Source: Reyranella sp.
Lineage (GTDB): Bacteria; Pseudomonadota; Alphaproteobacteria; Reyranellales; Reyranellaceae
NCBI RefSeq assembly: GCF_017305915.1
Contig: NZ_JAFKJN010000033.1
Location: 1 to 64,000 of the forward strand
Direction of reading: 5' to 3'
Length of the DNA: 64,000 nt
The translations under genes and the position numbers were made by a program. A model generated the notes under the pieces. That model saw only the letters and a program-made list of their open reading frames with translations, had not been told where the DNA came from and searched no databases. Shown here piece by piece: positions 1 to 8,024 of the stretch (the stretch's first letter is position 1; every line of letters begins with the position of its first letter).

Positions 1-231
1 TACAATCTGGTTCGAATCCCCAAGCTCACGGCCGCCTGACCCGGCTCCCACGGATCGACAGATCACCTGACGCCGCCAGACTTTCCAGTGATCGGGCCCC
101 GCCAAGGCCAAAAACTCCGCAGTGAGGAGTTCTTCAGCAGTCTGCTAGACCCTTTAGACAAACCTGTGCTGGCGATGCTCAGGCTGCGGGCGTGTACATG
201 TGATACAATTGCACGTTATATGCGATACAAA
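1..231. other. Gene-free left edge
   Basis: No convincing gene is seen here. Bases 10-20 look like a tRNA T-loop (GGTTCGAATCC), but the stem around it has two mismatches and no CCA end follows, so it is not called a tRNA. Bases 114-132 can form a weak 6-bp hairpin (AACTCC/GGAGTT). Bases 198-230 hold the TGTATC-type repeats listed separately. Any gene to the left lies outside the window. Confidence 0.4.
198..230. promoter_or_regulatory. Two operator-like half sites downstream of the hydrolase
   Basis: Two copies of the core GATACAA (GTGATACAATT at 200-210 and GCGATACAA at 222-230) lie 22 bases apart on the same face of the helix. They enclose an AT-rich stretch with a -10-like TTATAT at 215-220. 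The 11-base word GTGATACAATT recurs in inverted orientation at 2012-2022, at the other end of the hydrolase gene. This suggests a shared regulator binding site and possibly a promoter reading left out of the window. The regulator is not identifiable. Confidence 0.35.
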
Positions 232-2022
232 TTACACCCCGTCCGACGCTGGCCGCCCGGCGAGGACGAACTCGACCATCATGGTCTCGGCCGGCACCCG
301 GCCGGCGGTGATGGTCAGGGAATGATCCATGCCGGGCACGATGCGCATCTCGGCGCCGGGATAGGCGGCGAGCCCCGCGCCGTCGGCGCCGAACTCGGCG
401 GCAAAGGATTCGATGTCCTCCGGGCCGTTGGAGAAGAGGTAGAGCGTACGCACGCCGCGCTGCGACAGCGTCGCCATGGCGCGATGGGCGAAGCTCTTGG
501 TCGAGCGCAGGCCAGCCCGCTGCGCCAGGCGTTCGAGCCGCCCGACCGTCTGGCTGTGCAGATGGAACAGCGCCGCGCGCCGCAGCGCCGCGAGGTTCGA
601 GCGGCCGCCGAGCAGGTTGCCCCAACTGCTCGGCCGCAGCAGCTTGGCGAGATAGTGCCCGGCCGAGCGGCCGCGCTGCTCGAGCTGGCCCAGCGCGTTG
701 GAGGCGGGGACCATGAACACCGGCAGGTTGATCAGCACCAGCGCCGAGACCCGCGGCTCGACCGCGCCCGCATGCAGCGCATGAAAGGCGCCGAGGCAAA
801 GCCCATGCATGGCGAAGCGGCTGAAGCCCAGCGTCTCCAGGGTATCGACCGCCGCCTTGACGTCGGCGGCGCGGTCGGTGAAGGCGTGGCTCAGCACGCG
901 CTCCTTGCCCGGCGGCCCGGCGCTGTCGCCGATGCCTGCGAAGTCGAAGCGGAACGACGCGATGCCGGCCTCGGCCAGCCGCCGCGCCAGCACGACGTTC
1001 TGCCGTGCCGCGCCGTAGCTCGGCTCTCGGCCGCCGGTCGGGATCAGCACGATGTCGGTCGGGGTGCCGCGCTCGGGCCGGCAGAGCACGCCAAAAAGCC
1101 GGTTTTCCGGGCCGAATCGCAGAGGCGTATCGATGCAGCCGGGCGGCTGCAGCACGAACACCGGCAGGTCGATCGTCGCCATCGACGGCGGCGCCGGCGG
1201 CACCGCCTCCTTCAGCCAGGCGATGGCCGGCGTGAAGTCGGCGAGCGGCACCTCGTCGAGCAGCTCCTGGTGCACCAGCGCCTCCAGGCCGTCGAAGCCG
1301 CCGCGGGTGACGGCGACGCCGCGGCCGCTCCAGGCGCGCGCGCAGTCGTCTGCCGCCTTCGATTCGGGGCGGGCGAAGATCGCGACCGTCATGTCGGCCG
1401 GCGGCACCACCTCGCGCAGGTCTGTTTCGCCGATCTGCGCCACGGTGAGCGAGCCGAAGCGATTCTCGCGGATCTCGAGGCCAAGCTCGCGGGGCATCGA
1501 TGCGCCGCGCTGCAGGTCGCCCTCGAGGATCAGCTGGCGGATGTGGCTGCGGCCGACGATCACCGGCTCGAACAGCATCAGGCCCGCGACGTCGCGCCGC
1601 GCCGCCGCGACCAGGGTGGCGAGCGCGCCGCCGGTGGCCAAGCCCAGGAGCACGACCCGCCGGGCGCCGCTCACGCCGCGCAGCCAGTCGATGGCGCCGT
1701 CGATGCTGCGCTGCCAGCTCGTCCAATGCAGTCCCGTCTGGTTGAGATCGCCGTCCAGCGAGTTGCCGGCGGCGGGATAATCGAAGCGCAGCGTCGGATA
1801 GCCCGCCGCCGCGAGATCCTGGGCGAGCAGGCGCACAGAGGCATAGGCGAGCGATGCCTCGCGCATCACGCCCGAGCAGATGAGGACCGCAACTTCCCTC
1901 TGCCTGCTTTCGCCTGGTCCATGGAACCAGCCGAAGCAGCCGTTGAAACCAACCGGTGTCAGTGTGTCGGGCTCCCCGCCGGCACTGGAATTTTCATCGC
2001 AATTGCGATATAATTGTATCAC
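232..2022 (-). CDS. Tandem alpha/beta hydrolase with atypical nucleophile elbows
   Basis: The protein (596 aa, GTG start) holds two alpha/beta-hydrolase folds in a row, about residues 40-275 and 300-590. In the first, the elbow that normally reads G-x-S-x-G is GLATG at 127-131, with Ala at the nucleophile place, so that half looks catalytically dead. In the second, the elbow is GLCLG at 407-411 with Cys409, and a C-terminal MDHSLT supplies His567, so a Cys-His enzyme like dienelactone hydrolases is possible. It is divergent from the carrier-protein operon with only 39 bases between starts, suggesting a thioesterase or acyl-release role there; this is inference. No better in-frame start precedes the first core strand. 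Confidence 0.75.
   Translation of the reverse strand: MIQLYRNCDENSSAGGEPDTLTPVGFNGCFGWFHGPGESRQREVAVLICSGVMREASLAYASVRLLAQDLAAAGYPTLRFDYPAAGNSLDGDLNQTGLHWTSWQRSIDGAIDWLRGVSGARRVVLLGLATGGALATLVAAARRDVAGLMLFEPVIVGRSHIRQLILEGDLQRGASMPRELGLEIRENRFGSLTVAQIGETDLREVVPPADMTVAIFARPESKAADDCARAWSGRGVAVTRGGFDGLEALVHQELLDEVPLADFTPAIAWLKEAVPPAPPSMATIDLPVFVLQPPGCIDTPLRFGPENRLFGVLCRPERGTPTDIVLIPTGGREPSYGAARQNVVLARRLAEAGIASFRFDFAGIGDSAGPPGKERVLSHAFTDRAADVKAAVDTLETLGFSRFAMHGLCLGAFHALHAGAVEPRVSALVLINLPVFMVPASNALGQLEQRGRSAGHYLAKLLRPSSWGNLLGGRSNLAALRRAALFHLHSQTVGRLERLAQRAGLRSTKSFAHRAMATLSQRGVRTLYLFSNGPEDIESFAAEFGADGAGLAAYPGAEMRIVPGMDHSLTITAGRVPAETMMVEFVLAGRPASDGV
2003..2022. promoter_or_regulatory. Divergent promoter/operator for hydrolase and carrier-protein operon
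   Basis: A perfect -10 hexamer TATAAT lies at 2009-2014 on the + strand with a weak -35 (CTGGAA, 1985-1990) 18 bases upstream, suitable for the carrier-protein operon. The same bases contain an imperfect palindrome (GTGATA...TATCGC on the minus strand) sharing GTGATACAATT with 200-210. Binding here could control both divergent units. The hydrolase GTG overlaps this site, so its exact start or its promoter is uncertain. Confidence 0.4.
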
Positions 2023-2061
2023 GACTTCTGCTCAGTAGGAAACCGTGAAATCGTGTCGATC

Positions 2062-2325
2062 ATGTCAGTCAGTACGGTCCGAGCCCGCATCCGCGCCGTC
2101 CTCAAGGGGACGGATTACCTGCAAGTCGACATCGACGGCCTGGCCGACGATGCCGACCTGTACGCAGCAGGCCTCAGCTCGCATGCAACGGTCAACCTGA
2201 TGCTGGCCCTGGAGGAGGCGTTCGATGTCGAATTGCCCGACCGGCTGCTGCGCCGCCGCACCTTCTCCAGCGTCTACGCGATGGCCGAGGCCCTGGCCGA
2301 GATCGGCGTGAAGGAAGCGGCATGA
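2062..2325 (+). CDS. Acyl/aminoacyl carrier protein
   Basis: An 87-aa protein with the carrier-protein four-helix pattern. The phosphopantetheine attachment motif is D-L-Y-A-A-G-L-S-S-H, placing the arm on Ser40 where usual carriers have DSL. Helix II (VNLMLALEEAFDVELPD) is the acidic recognition helix typical of ACPs. The ATG at 2062 is chosen because the family starts here; in-frame TTG (2014) and GTG (2053) codons upstream would only add an unstructured tail. It overlaps the next gene by ATGA. The adjacent amino acid:[carrier protein] ligase makes it the likely acceptor of an activated amino acid rather than a fatty-acid ACP. Confidence 0.88.
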   Translation: MSVSTVRARIRAVLKGTDYLQVDIDGLADDADLYAAGLSSHATVNLMLALEEAFDVELPDRLLRRRTFSSVYAMAEALAEIGVKEAA

Positions 2326-3464
2326 GCCAGTGGCTCGCCGCGGCGCGCGCGGTGGGTGGCGTGGCGGAGCGGCATGCCGACGACGTCGACCGCGACGCGC
2401 GCTTTCCCGGCGAGGCGATCGCCGCCCTGAAGCAGGAGAAGCTGCTCGGCCTGCTGGTGCCCGAGAGCGCGGGCGGCCCGGGCGGGACCATCGCCGACGC
2501 GGTTGCGATCTGCCACGCGCTCGGCCAGCACTGTGCCGCGACGGCGATGATCTATGCCATGCACCAGATCCAGGTCGCCTGCATCGTCCGCCATGGCGGC
2601 ACCGATTGGCACCGCGCCTTCCTGCGCCGCCTCGCCGGCGACCAGCTGCTGCTCGCCTCGGCGACCTCGGAGGCGGGAGTGGGCGGCGACGTGCGTTCCA
2701 GCATCTGCTCCATCGAGCAGACCAACGACCGCTTCGCGCTCGCCAAGGAGGCGACGGTCATCTCCTACGGCGCCGATTCGGACGGCATCCTGGTGACGGC
2801 GCGGAAGACGCCGCATTCGCCGGCCTCCGACCAGGTGATCGTGGTGGTGCCGAAGGCCGGCTGCGTGCTCGAGCAGGACAGCGGCTGGGACACGCTCGGC
2901 ATGCGCGGCACCTGCTCCAACGGCTATCACCTCAAGGCGACCGGCGAGATGGCGCAGCTCCTCCCGGTCTCCTATGCCGAGGTCTCGGCGCAGACCATGC
3001 TGCCGGTCTCGCACCTGGTGTGGAGCGCGCTGTGGTCGGGCATCGCGACCAACGCGGTGGCGCGGGCGCGCGCCTATGTGCGGGCCGAGGCGCGCAAGAA
3101 GAACGGCACGCCGCCGGCACGGCTGGCCGAGGCGGCGAGCCTGCTGCAGCTCATGCGCTCCAACGTCGTGGCGGCGCTGCGCCAGTTCGAGGCCGCGTCC
3201 GCCTCGCCCGACGAGCTGCTGTCGATGCCTTTCGCGGTGGCGATGAACAACCTCAAGGTCGGCAGCTCGCAGATGGCGGTTCAGGTGATCAACCACGCAC
3301 TGCTGATCTGCGGCCTGGCGGGCTATCGCAACGATTCGCCCTACAGCCTCGGCCGGCACCTGCGCGACGCCCATTCGGCGGCCCTGATGGTCAACAACGA
3401 CCGCATCCTGGCCAACACCGGCACGCTCTTGATGGCGCTGCGCGAGGACCCGGACCTGCTATGA
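2322..3464 (+). CDS. Acyl-CoA-dehydrogenase-family flavoprotein of the carrier-protein operon
   Basis: A 380-aa protein with full acyl-CoA dehydrogenase length: N-terminal helices, a middle beta domain (about 120-230) and C-terminal helical bundle. The middle domain carries LASATSEAGVG where dehydrogenases bind FAD. The C-terminal segment that in classical enzymes holds the catalytic Glu (YEGT) reads VNNDRILANT, so the usual base is missing. That resembles the DszC/HpaB-like branch or carrier-protein-directed oxidases. It is coupled by ATGA to both neighbours. By analogy with prolyl-carrier-protein oxidases, it may oxidise the amino acid while tethered to the carrier protein; this is inference. 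Confidence 0.8.
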   Translation: MSQWLAAARAVGGVAERHADDVDRDARFPGEAIAALKQEKLLGLLVPESAGGPGGTIADAVAICHALGQHCAATAMIYAMHQIQVACIVRHGGTDWHRAFLRRLAGDQLLLASATSEAGVGGDVRSSICSIEQTNDRFALAKEATVISYGADSDGILVTARKTPHSPASDQVIVVVPKAGCVLEQDSGWDTLGMRGTCSNGYHLKATGEMAQLLPVSYAEVSAQTMLPVSHLVWSALWSGIATNAVARARAYVRAEARKKNGTPPARLAEAASLLQLMRSNVVAALRQFEAASASPDELLSMPFAVAMNNLKVGSSQMAVQVINHALLICGLAGYRNDSPYSLGRHLRDAHSAALMVNNDRILANTGTLLMALREDPDLL

Positions 3465-4378
3465 CCGTGGCCGATCTGCATCGCGCCTACCGCGACGAAT
3501 TGCTGGCGCACGGCCTGCTGATCTCGATGGGCGTCGACGGCCTGTACGGCCGCAGCGGCACCTTCGAGGCGGTGGTCGAGGGCATCAACCGCGCGGTCGG
3601 CGCGGTCGGCGATGCCGATCGGCCGGAGGTCATGCGCTTCCCGCCCGGCATCGGCAAATGGCAGCTCGAACAGAGCGGCTACCTCAAGAGCTCGCCGCAC
3701 CTGGTCGGCACGGTGCACAGCTTCACCGGCTCCGATTCCGATCATCGCGCCATGCTCGACACTCTGGCGAAGGGCGAGGACTGGACCGCGAACCAGCGCA
3801 CCACCGAGGTCGCGCTGGCACCGGCCGCCTGCTACGGCGTCTACCCTGCGATCGGCGCGCGTGGGCGCCTGGGGGCGGAGGGCGCGCTGGTCGATTGCTA
3901 TACCTACTGCTTCCGTCATGAGCCCTCGGTCGATCCGGCGCGCATGCAGATGTTCCGCCAGCGCGAGCATGTGCGGCTGGGCAGCGAGGACCAGGCGCTG
4001 GCCTTCCGCGAGAAATGGAAGGCGCGCGGCCAGGCGATCGTCTCTTCTTTTGCCCTGCCGTTCGAAATAGACATCGCCAACGACCCGTTCTTCGGCCGCA
4101 CCGGCCGCCTGCTGGCGGCCAGCCAGCGCGAGGAGAGCCTGAAGTTCGAGCTTCTGGTGCCGATCCACGCGACAGAGCACCCGACGGCCTGCGTCAGCTT
4201 CAACTACCATCGCGATCTGTTCGGCCAGGCGTGGAAGATCGAGACGGCGGACGGCGCGACGGCCCACACGGCCTGCGTCGGCTTCGGTGTCGAGCGCATC
4301 ACGCTGGCGCTGTTCAAGCACCACGGCTTGGCGGTCGGCCGGTGGCCGCAGAAGGTACGGGATGTCCTCGGGCTCTGA
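3461..4378 (+). CDS. Amino acid:[carrier protein] ligase (class II aaRS-like)
   Basis: A 305-aa catalytic-core-only relative of archaeal-type seryl-tRNA synthetase, lacking a tRNA-binding arm. Motif 2 is seen as CYTYCFRHEPS (146-156) and motif 3 as GFGVERITLAL (274-284). Candidate zinc ligands Cys124, Glu169 and Cys272 have the Cys-Glu-Cys arrangement and 45/103-residue spacing I associate with the Bradyrhizobium glycine/alanine:carrier-protein ligases. Such enzymes make an aminoacyl-adenylate and load the amino acid onto the phosphopantetheine of a small carrier protein instead of tRNA. The carrier is two genes upstream. Starts at an ATGA overlap. Family is confident; the amino acid used is not. 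Confidence 0.92.
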   Translation: MTVADLHRAYRDELLAHGLLISMGVDGLYGRSGTFEAVVEGINRAVGAVGDADRPEVMRFPPGIGKWQLEQSGYLKSSPHLVGTVHSFTGSDSDHRAMLDTLAKGEDWTANQRTTEVALAPAACYGVYPAIGARGRLGAEGALVDCYTYCFRHEPSVDPARMQMFRQREHVRLGSEDQALAFREKWKARGQAIVSSFALPFEIDIANDPFFGRTGRLLAASQREESLKFELLVPIHATEHPTACVSFNYHRDLFGQAWKIETADGATAHTACVGFGVERITLALFKHHGLAVGRWPQKVRDVLGL

Positions 4379-5333
4379 CTCGGCCGACCTCCTGGGCCTC
4401 AGCGAGGCCGGTTGGACGCCGCGGCTGCTGCACACCGACGATCGCATCTGGCTCGAGACCAACTGCTACGTCGACGTCTGGGCCGAGCTCCTGCCGGCGC
4501 TCGGCCATCCGGCGGAGGCGGCGCTCGCCTTCACCGTGCTCCAGGACTTCGAGGGCGATCATTTCACCTTCTTCAAGTTCCCGCTCGAGGACCTGCAGAT
4601 CCTGTTCGGCCTCGCGGTGCAGGAGCTCGCCATCTACGACACGGTCGAAAGCCACACGCTCGGCCAGCTCGAGCGCGGCCGGCCGGTGCTGATCGAGGTC
4701 GACAGCCACTGGCTGCCCGATGCCGGCCCGGCCTATCGCAAGGCGCATGTGAAGACGACGGTCGCGGCGATCGCGCTGGACCGCGCCAATCGCCGTTTCG
4801 GCTACTTCCACAACACCGGCTACCACGAGCTGTCGGGCGAGGATTACGACGGCCTGTTCCGCAAGCCGCCGGCTCCCGACACCCTGTTCCCCTACGTCGA
4901 GTTCGTGAAGCGCGACGGCGAGGCGCTGACCGGCGAGGCGTTGCGGCACTGCTCGATCGACCTGTTGTACGCGCATCTGCGGCATCGGCCGAGAAGCAAT
5001 CCGATCGCGGCCTGGCGCGCCGCACTGCCGAAGCATCTCGCGACGCTGGCGGCGCGCGACATGGACTACTTCCATCTCTACGCCTTCAACCTGCCGCGCC
5101 AGCTCGGCGCCAACTTCGAGATGCTGGGCACTTATCTCGACTGGCTGGCCGAACCGGCGCTGGCCGACGCCGCGGCGGCGGCGCGGCGCATCGCCGAGGG
5201 CGCCAAGGCGATCCAGTTCCAGCTCGCGCGCATGGCCAACCGCCGCCGCTTCGATCCGGCCAAGCTTGTGCTTGACTCGATCGAAGCCGACTATGATCGG
5301 ATCATGACGGCGCTCCTCGCGCAGTATCCTTGA
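4362..5333 (+). CDS. DUF1839 protein, candidate aminoacyltransferase
   Basis: A 323-aa protein of the DUF1839 family, which I know as a frequent neighbour of amino acid:[carrier protein] ligases. Conserved-looking residues are Cys35 in LETNCYVDVW, Asp114 in IEVDSHWLPD, His129 in YRKAHVKTTV and Asn151/His150 in FGYFHNTGYHEL. The order Cys, His, Asn/Asp, with the pattern of a strand after each, resembles the papain-like fold of butirosin BtrH-type acyltransferases, which move an acyl group from a carrier protein to an amine. Transfer of the loaded amino acid to an unknown acceptor is therefore my inference. The ATG at 4362 overlaps the ligase end by 17 bases. Confidence 0.8.
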   Translation: MSSGSDSADLLGLSEAGWTPRLLHTDDRIWLETNCYVDVWAELLPALGHPAEAALAFTVLQDFEGDHFTFFKFPLEDLQILFGLAVQELAIYDTVESHTLGQLERGRPVLIEVDSHWLPDAGPAYRKAHVKTTVAAIALDRANRRFGYFHNTGYHELSGEDYDGLFRKPPAPDTLFPYVEFVKRDGEALTGEALRHCSIDLLYAHLRHRPRSNPIAAWRAALPKHLATLAARDMDYFHLYAFNLPRQLGANFEMLGTYLDWLAEPALADAAAAARRIAEGAKAIQFQLARMANRRRFDPAKLVLDSIEADYDRIMTALLAQYP

Positions 5334-7381
5334 TCGAGTGGCAGCTCGCGCTGGCCGCTCCGGGCGCGCCGATGCCGGTCGACGGCTGGATCGCCGCACC
5401 CGTCCCCGGCACCGCCGCCGAGGCCCTCAAGATCGAGGCTACGGCGCCGACGCCCCTGCACGACAAGGACGTCTGGTACCGCACGCGCTTTCCCGGCACC
5501 GGCCGTCGCCTCCTGCGCTTCGAGGGGCTGGCGACCATCGCCGAGGTCTGGCTGAACGGCGCGAAGATCCTCGACTCCGACAACATGTTCCTCCGCCACG
5601 ACATCGAGGTCGAGTTGCGGGAAGACAACGAGCTGCTGATCGCTTTCCGCTCGCTCGATAAGGCGCTGGAGAGCCGCAAGGGACGGGCGCGCTGGCGCAC
5701 CAGGATCGTCGAGAACAACGCCCTGCGGCTCGTGCGTACCACCTTGCTCGGCCACATGACGGGATGGCAGCCACCGGTCCACGCCGTCGGCCCGTGGCGG
5801 CCGATCAAGCTGCTGGAACGCGATCTCGATGTCGACCTGCGTGCCACGCTCGATGGCGATGACGGTGTGCTCGACGTGTCATTGCGGCTCGACGGCGAGG
5901 CCGAGATGGTCGTGGGCGACCGTCGCGCGCCGCTTGTGCGCAACGGCGACCGTTTGACCGGCACCTTGCGGCTGCCGAAAGTCGAGAAGTGGTGGCCGCA
6001 CACGTATGGTACGCCGACGCTCCATGCCGTGAAACTGCGGACGGCCGCGGGCGAGATCGATCTCGGCCGTACCGGCTTCCGTTCGATCGCGGTCGATCGC
6101 GACGGCGATGGCAAGGGCTTCGCCCTGGTGGTCAACGGCGTGAAGATCTTCGCCCGCGGCGCCTGCTGGAGCGCCGCCGACCTCGTCTCGCTGGCGGGCG
6201 ACCGGGAGCGGCTGGCGCCGTGGCTGACGCTGGCGCAAGAGGCGCACATGAACATGATCCGCGTCGGCGGCACCATGACCTACGAGAGCGACGATTTCTT
6301 CGCGCTGTGCGACGAGCTCGGCCTGCTGGTCTGGCACGACTTCATGTTCGCGAACATGGATTATCCGATCGCCGATCCGGCCTTTCGCGCCAGCGTCGAG
6401 CAGGAGGCCGCGCAGTTCCTGCGGCGCACGCGGCCGCATCCGTCGCTCGCCGTGCTGTGCGGCGGCAGCGAGGTGGCGCAGCAGGTGGCGATGATGGGCC
6501 TGCCGCCGGCGCTGTGGACCGGCCCGCTCTACGAGGAGATCCTGCCGGCCGCCGTCGCGGCGCTGCGGCCCGACGTGCCCTACGTGCCGCATTCGCCGGT
6601 CGGCGGCGACCTGCCGTTCTCCACCCACACCGGCATCTCGCACTACTACGGCGTCGGCGCCTACAGGCGGACGCTCGAGGATGCTCGTCGCGCCAACGTG
6701 CGCTTCACGTCGGAGTGTCTCGCCTTCGCCAACCTGCCCGACGCCGCAAGCGCTCAACCGTCGTGGCCGGCGCCGCGCGACCGCGGCGCCGACTGGGATT
6801 TCGAGGATGTCACCCGGCACTATGCGCGACTGCTCTTCGGGTCGGACGCGCCGGAGGCCATGCGTGCCGCGCCCGGCGCGGTCATGGAGGCGACGATCGC
6901 CGAATGGCGTCGCGCCGGCTCGTCCTGCCGGGGGGCGCTGGTCTGGATGCTGAAGGACTTCGTGCCCGGCGCGGGCTGGGGTGTGATCGATGCTTCGGGC
7001 GCTCCCAAGCCCGCGTGGCATGCGCTGCGTCGCGCCTTCCGGCCGGTGCAGGTGGCGCTGACCGACGAGGGCCTGAACGGGCTCGGCATCCATCTGATCA
7101 ACGAGACGGCTGGGACGGTGCGGGCCCGGCTCTCGTTGCGCTGCCTCAAGGACGGCGCTGTGGTGATGCGCCGCGAGCGCGACGTCGAGCTGCCGCCGCG
7201 CAGCAACCAGACCCTGAGCTCGGCCGAGCTGATCGGCTCGTTCTTCGACATCGCCTGGGCCTACAAATTCGGCCCGCCGCCGCTGGACGTAACGATCGTG
7301 TCGCTGGGCGAATGGGCGCGCGCGGTGCATTTTCCGGTCCTTGCGTCGCCGGAGAGTCACTCCCACTTCAAGTCGGGCTGA
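5330..7381 (+). CDS. Glycoside hydrolase family 2 (beta-mannosidase-like)
   Basis: A 683-aa protein with the GH2 order: jelly-roll sugar-binding domain with VWLNGAKIL (about 70-80), an Ig-like domain, a TIM barrel (about 270-590) and a C-terminal beta domain. The acid/base Glu is at about 381 in CGGSEVAQ, where the family usually has GNNE, and the nucleophile Glu at about 462 in RFTSECLAF. No signal peptide is seen, so it should act in the cytoplasm. It begins at TTG overlapping the previous stop (TTGA), the last gene of the coupled operon. A role in trimming a glycosylated product of the pathway fits but is not shown. Confidence 0.85.
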   Translation: MIEWQLALAAPGAPMPVDGWIAAPVPGTAAEALKIEATAPTPLHDKDVWYRTRFPGTGRRLLRFEGLATIAEVWLNGAKILDSDNMFLRHDIEVELREDNELLIAFRSLDKALESRKGRARWRTRIVENNALRLVRTTLLGHMTGWQPPVHAVGPWRPIKLLERDLDVDLRATLDGDDGVLDVSLRLDGEAEMVVGDRRAPLVRNGDRLTGTLRLPKVEKWWPHTYGTPTLHAVKLRTAAGEIDLGRTGFRSIAVDRDGDGKGFALVVNGVKIFARGACWSAADLVSLAGDRERLAPWLTLAQEAHMNMIRVGGTMTYESDDFFALCDELGLLVWHDFMFANMDYPIADPAFRASVEQEAAQFLRRTRPHPSLAVLCGGSEVAQQVAMMGLPPALWTGPLYEEILPAAVAALRPDVPYVPHSPVGGDLPFSTHTGISHYYGVGAYRRTLEDARRANVRFTSECLAFANLPDAASAQPSWPAPRDRGADWDFEDVTRHYARLLFGSDAPEAMRAAPGAVMEATIAEWRRAGSSCRGALVWMLKDFVPGAGWGVIDASGAPKPAWHALRRAFRPVQVALTDEGLNGLGIHLINETAGTVRARLSLRCLKDGAVVMRRERDVELPPRSNQTLSSAELIGSFFDIAWAYKFGPPPLDVTIVSLGEWARAVHFPVLASPESHSHFKSG

Positions 7382-7431
7382 GTGGCATCGGCGCGCGGCG
7401 CCGACCACGCCGATCGGCGACCTGACCGGCC

Positions 7432-7908
7432 TTAGTGCGGCGTGCCGTCCTTGCGGGTGAACACGTACTTGCCGTCGGCGCCGGCCTTGGCATGGTTGTC
7501 GATGTCGGGATAGGTGATCTCGTCGAACGGCGTGCGGTCGCCGACCACTAGGATGACGGCGTCCTTGTCCGTCTTGTTGACGAAGCGATGGGCGTTGCCG
7601 CAGCCGGCGGCGAAGCCCGCGCACATGCCGGGTCGCAGCGTCTGGCTGCCCTCGCTGGTCTCCAGCACGACCTCGCCCTCGACCACCCAGATGAACTCGT
7701 CCTGCCTGGCATGGGCATGGCGGGCCGAGGACTGCGCGCCCGGCTCGATCCGGGTCAGGTTCACGCCGAAGTTGGTGAGGCCGACATGGTCGCCCAATCG
7801 ACGGTTCCAGCGCCGGCTGTTGTCGGCCTTGAAAATCGCCGGATAGGCGGTGGCGTTGCTTTCGATCAGGTCCTTCGGGTCGAAGGCGGGAAGGCGGGGT
7901 TTATCCAT
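7432..7908 (-). CDS. Cupin-domain protein
   Basis: A 158-aa single-domain cupin. Metal-binding motifs are visible: SARHAHARQDEFIWVVEGE (motif 1, with the two His and Glu) and a later NAHRF in motif 2. Small cupins of this type are metal-dependent isomerases or dioxygenases, or sugar/acid-binding proteins. The ATG at 7908 is used because the reading frame above it is only an overlap with other genes. It follows the amidohydrolase and EthD genes on the same strand with a 116-base gap. Substrate unknown. Confidence 0.8.
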   Translation of the reverse strand: MDKPRLPAFDPKDLIESNATAYPAIFKADNSRRWNRRLGDHVGLTNFGVNLTRIEPGAQSSARHAHARQDEFIWVVEGEVVLETSEGSQTLRPGMCAGFAAGCGNAHRFVNKTDKDAVILVVGDRTPFDEITYPDIDNHAKAGADGKYVFTRKDGTPH

Positions 7909-8024
7909 GGCACGGTATCCTAACACCGCGAGGGGGAGGGGCGAGTCGACGGGATTCGCGAGAAAGTCCTGTCCCATCGATATCGGACGCTTCCCGCCGA
8001 AGCGGGAAGTTTCGGTAGACGCCG

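Noticed and set aside
1..38. tRNA 3' end at the left edge (GGTTCGAATCC)
   Set aside because: The T-stem has two mismatches and no CCA or clear acceptor stem follows; a tRNA cannot be supported from this fragment alone.
88..2013. Long open frame on the + strand opposite the hydrolase
   Set aside because: It is the antisense frame of a GC-rich gene, with Arg/Ala/His-rich low-complexity translation and no recognisable domain.
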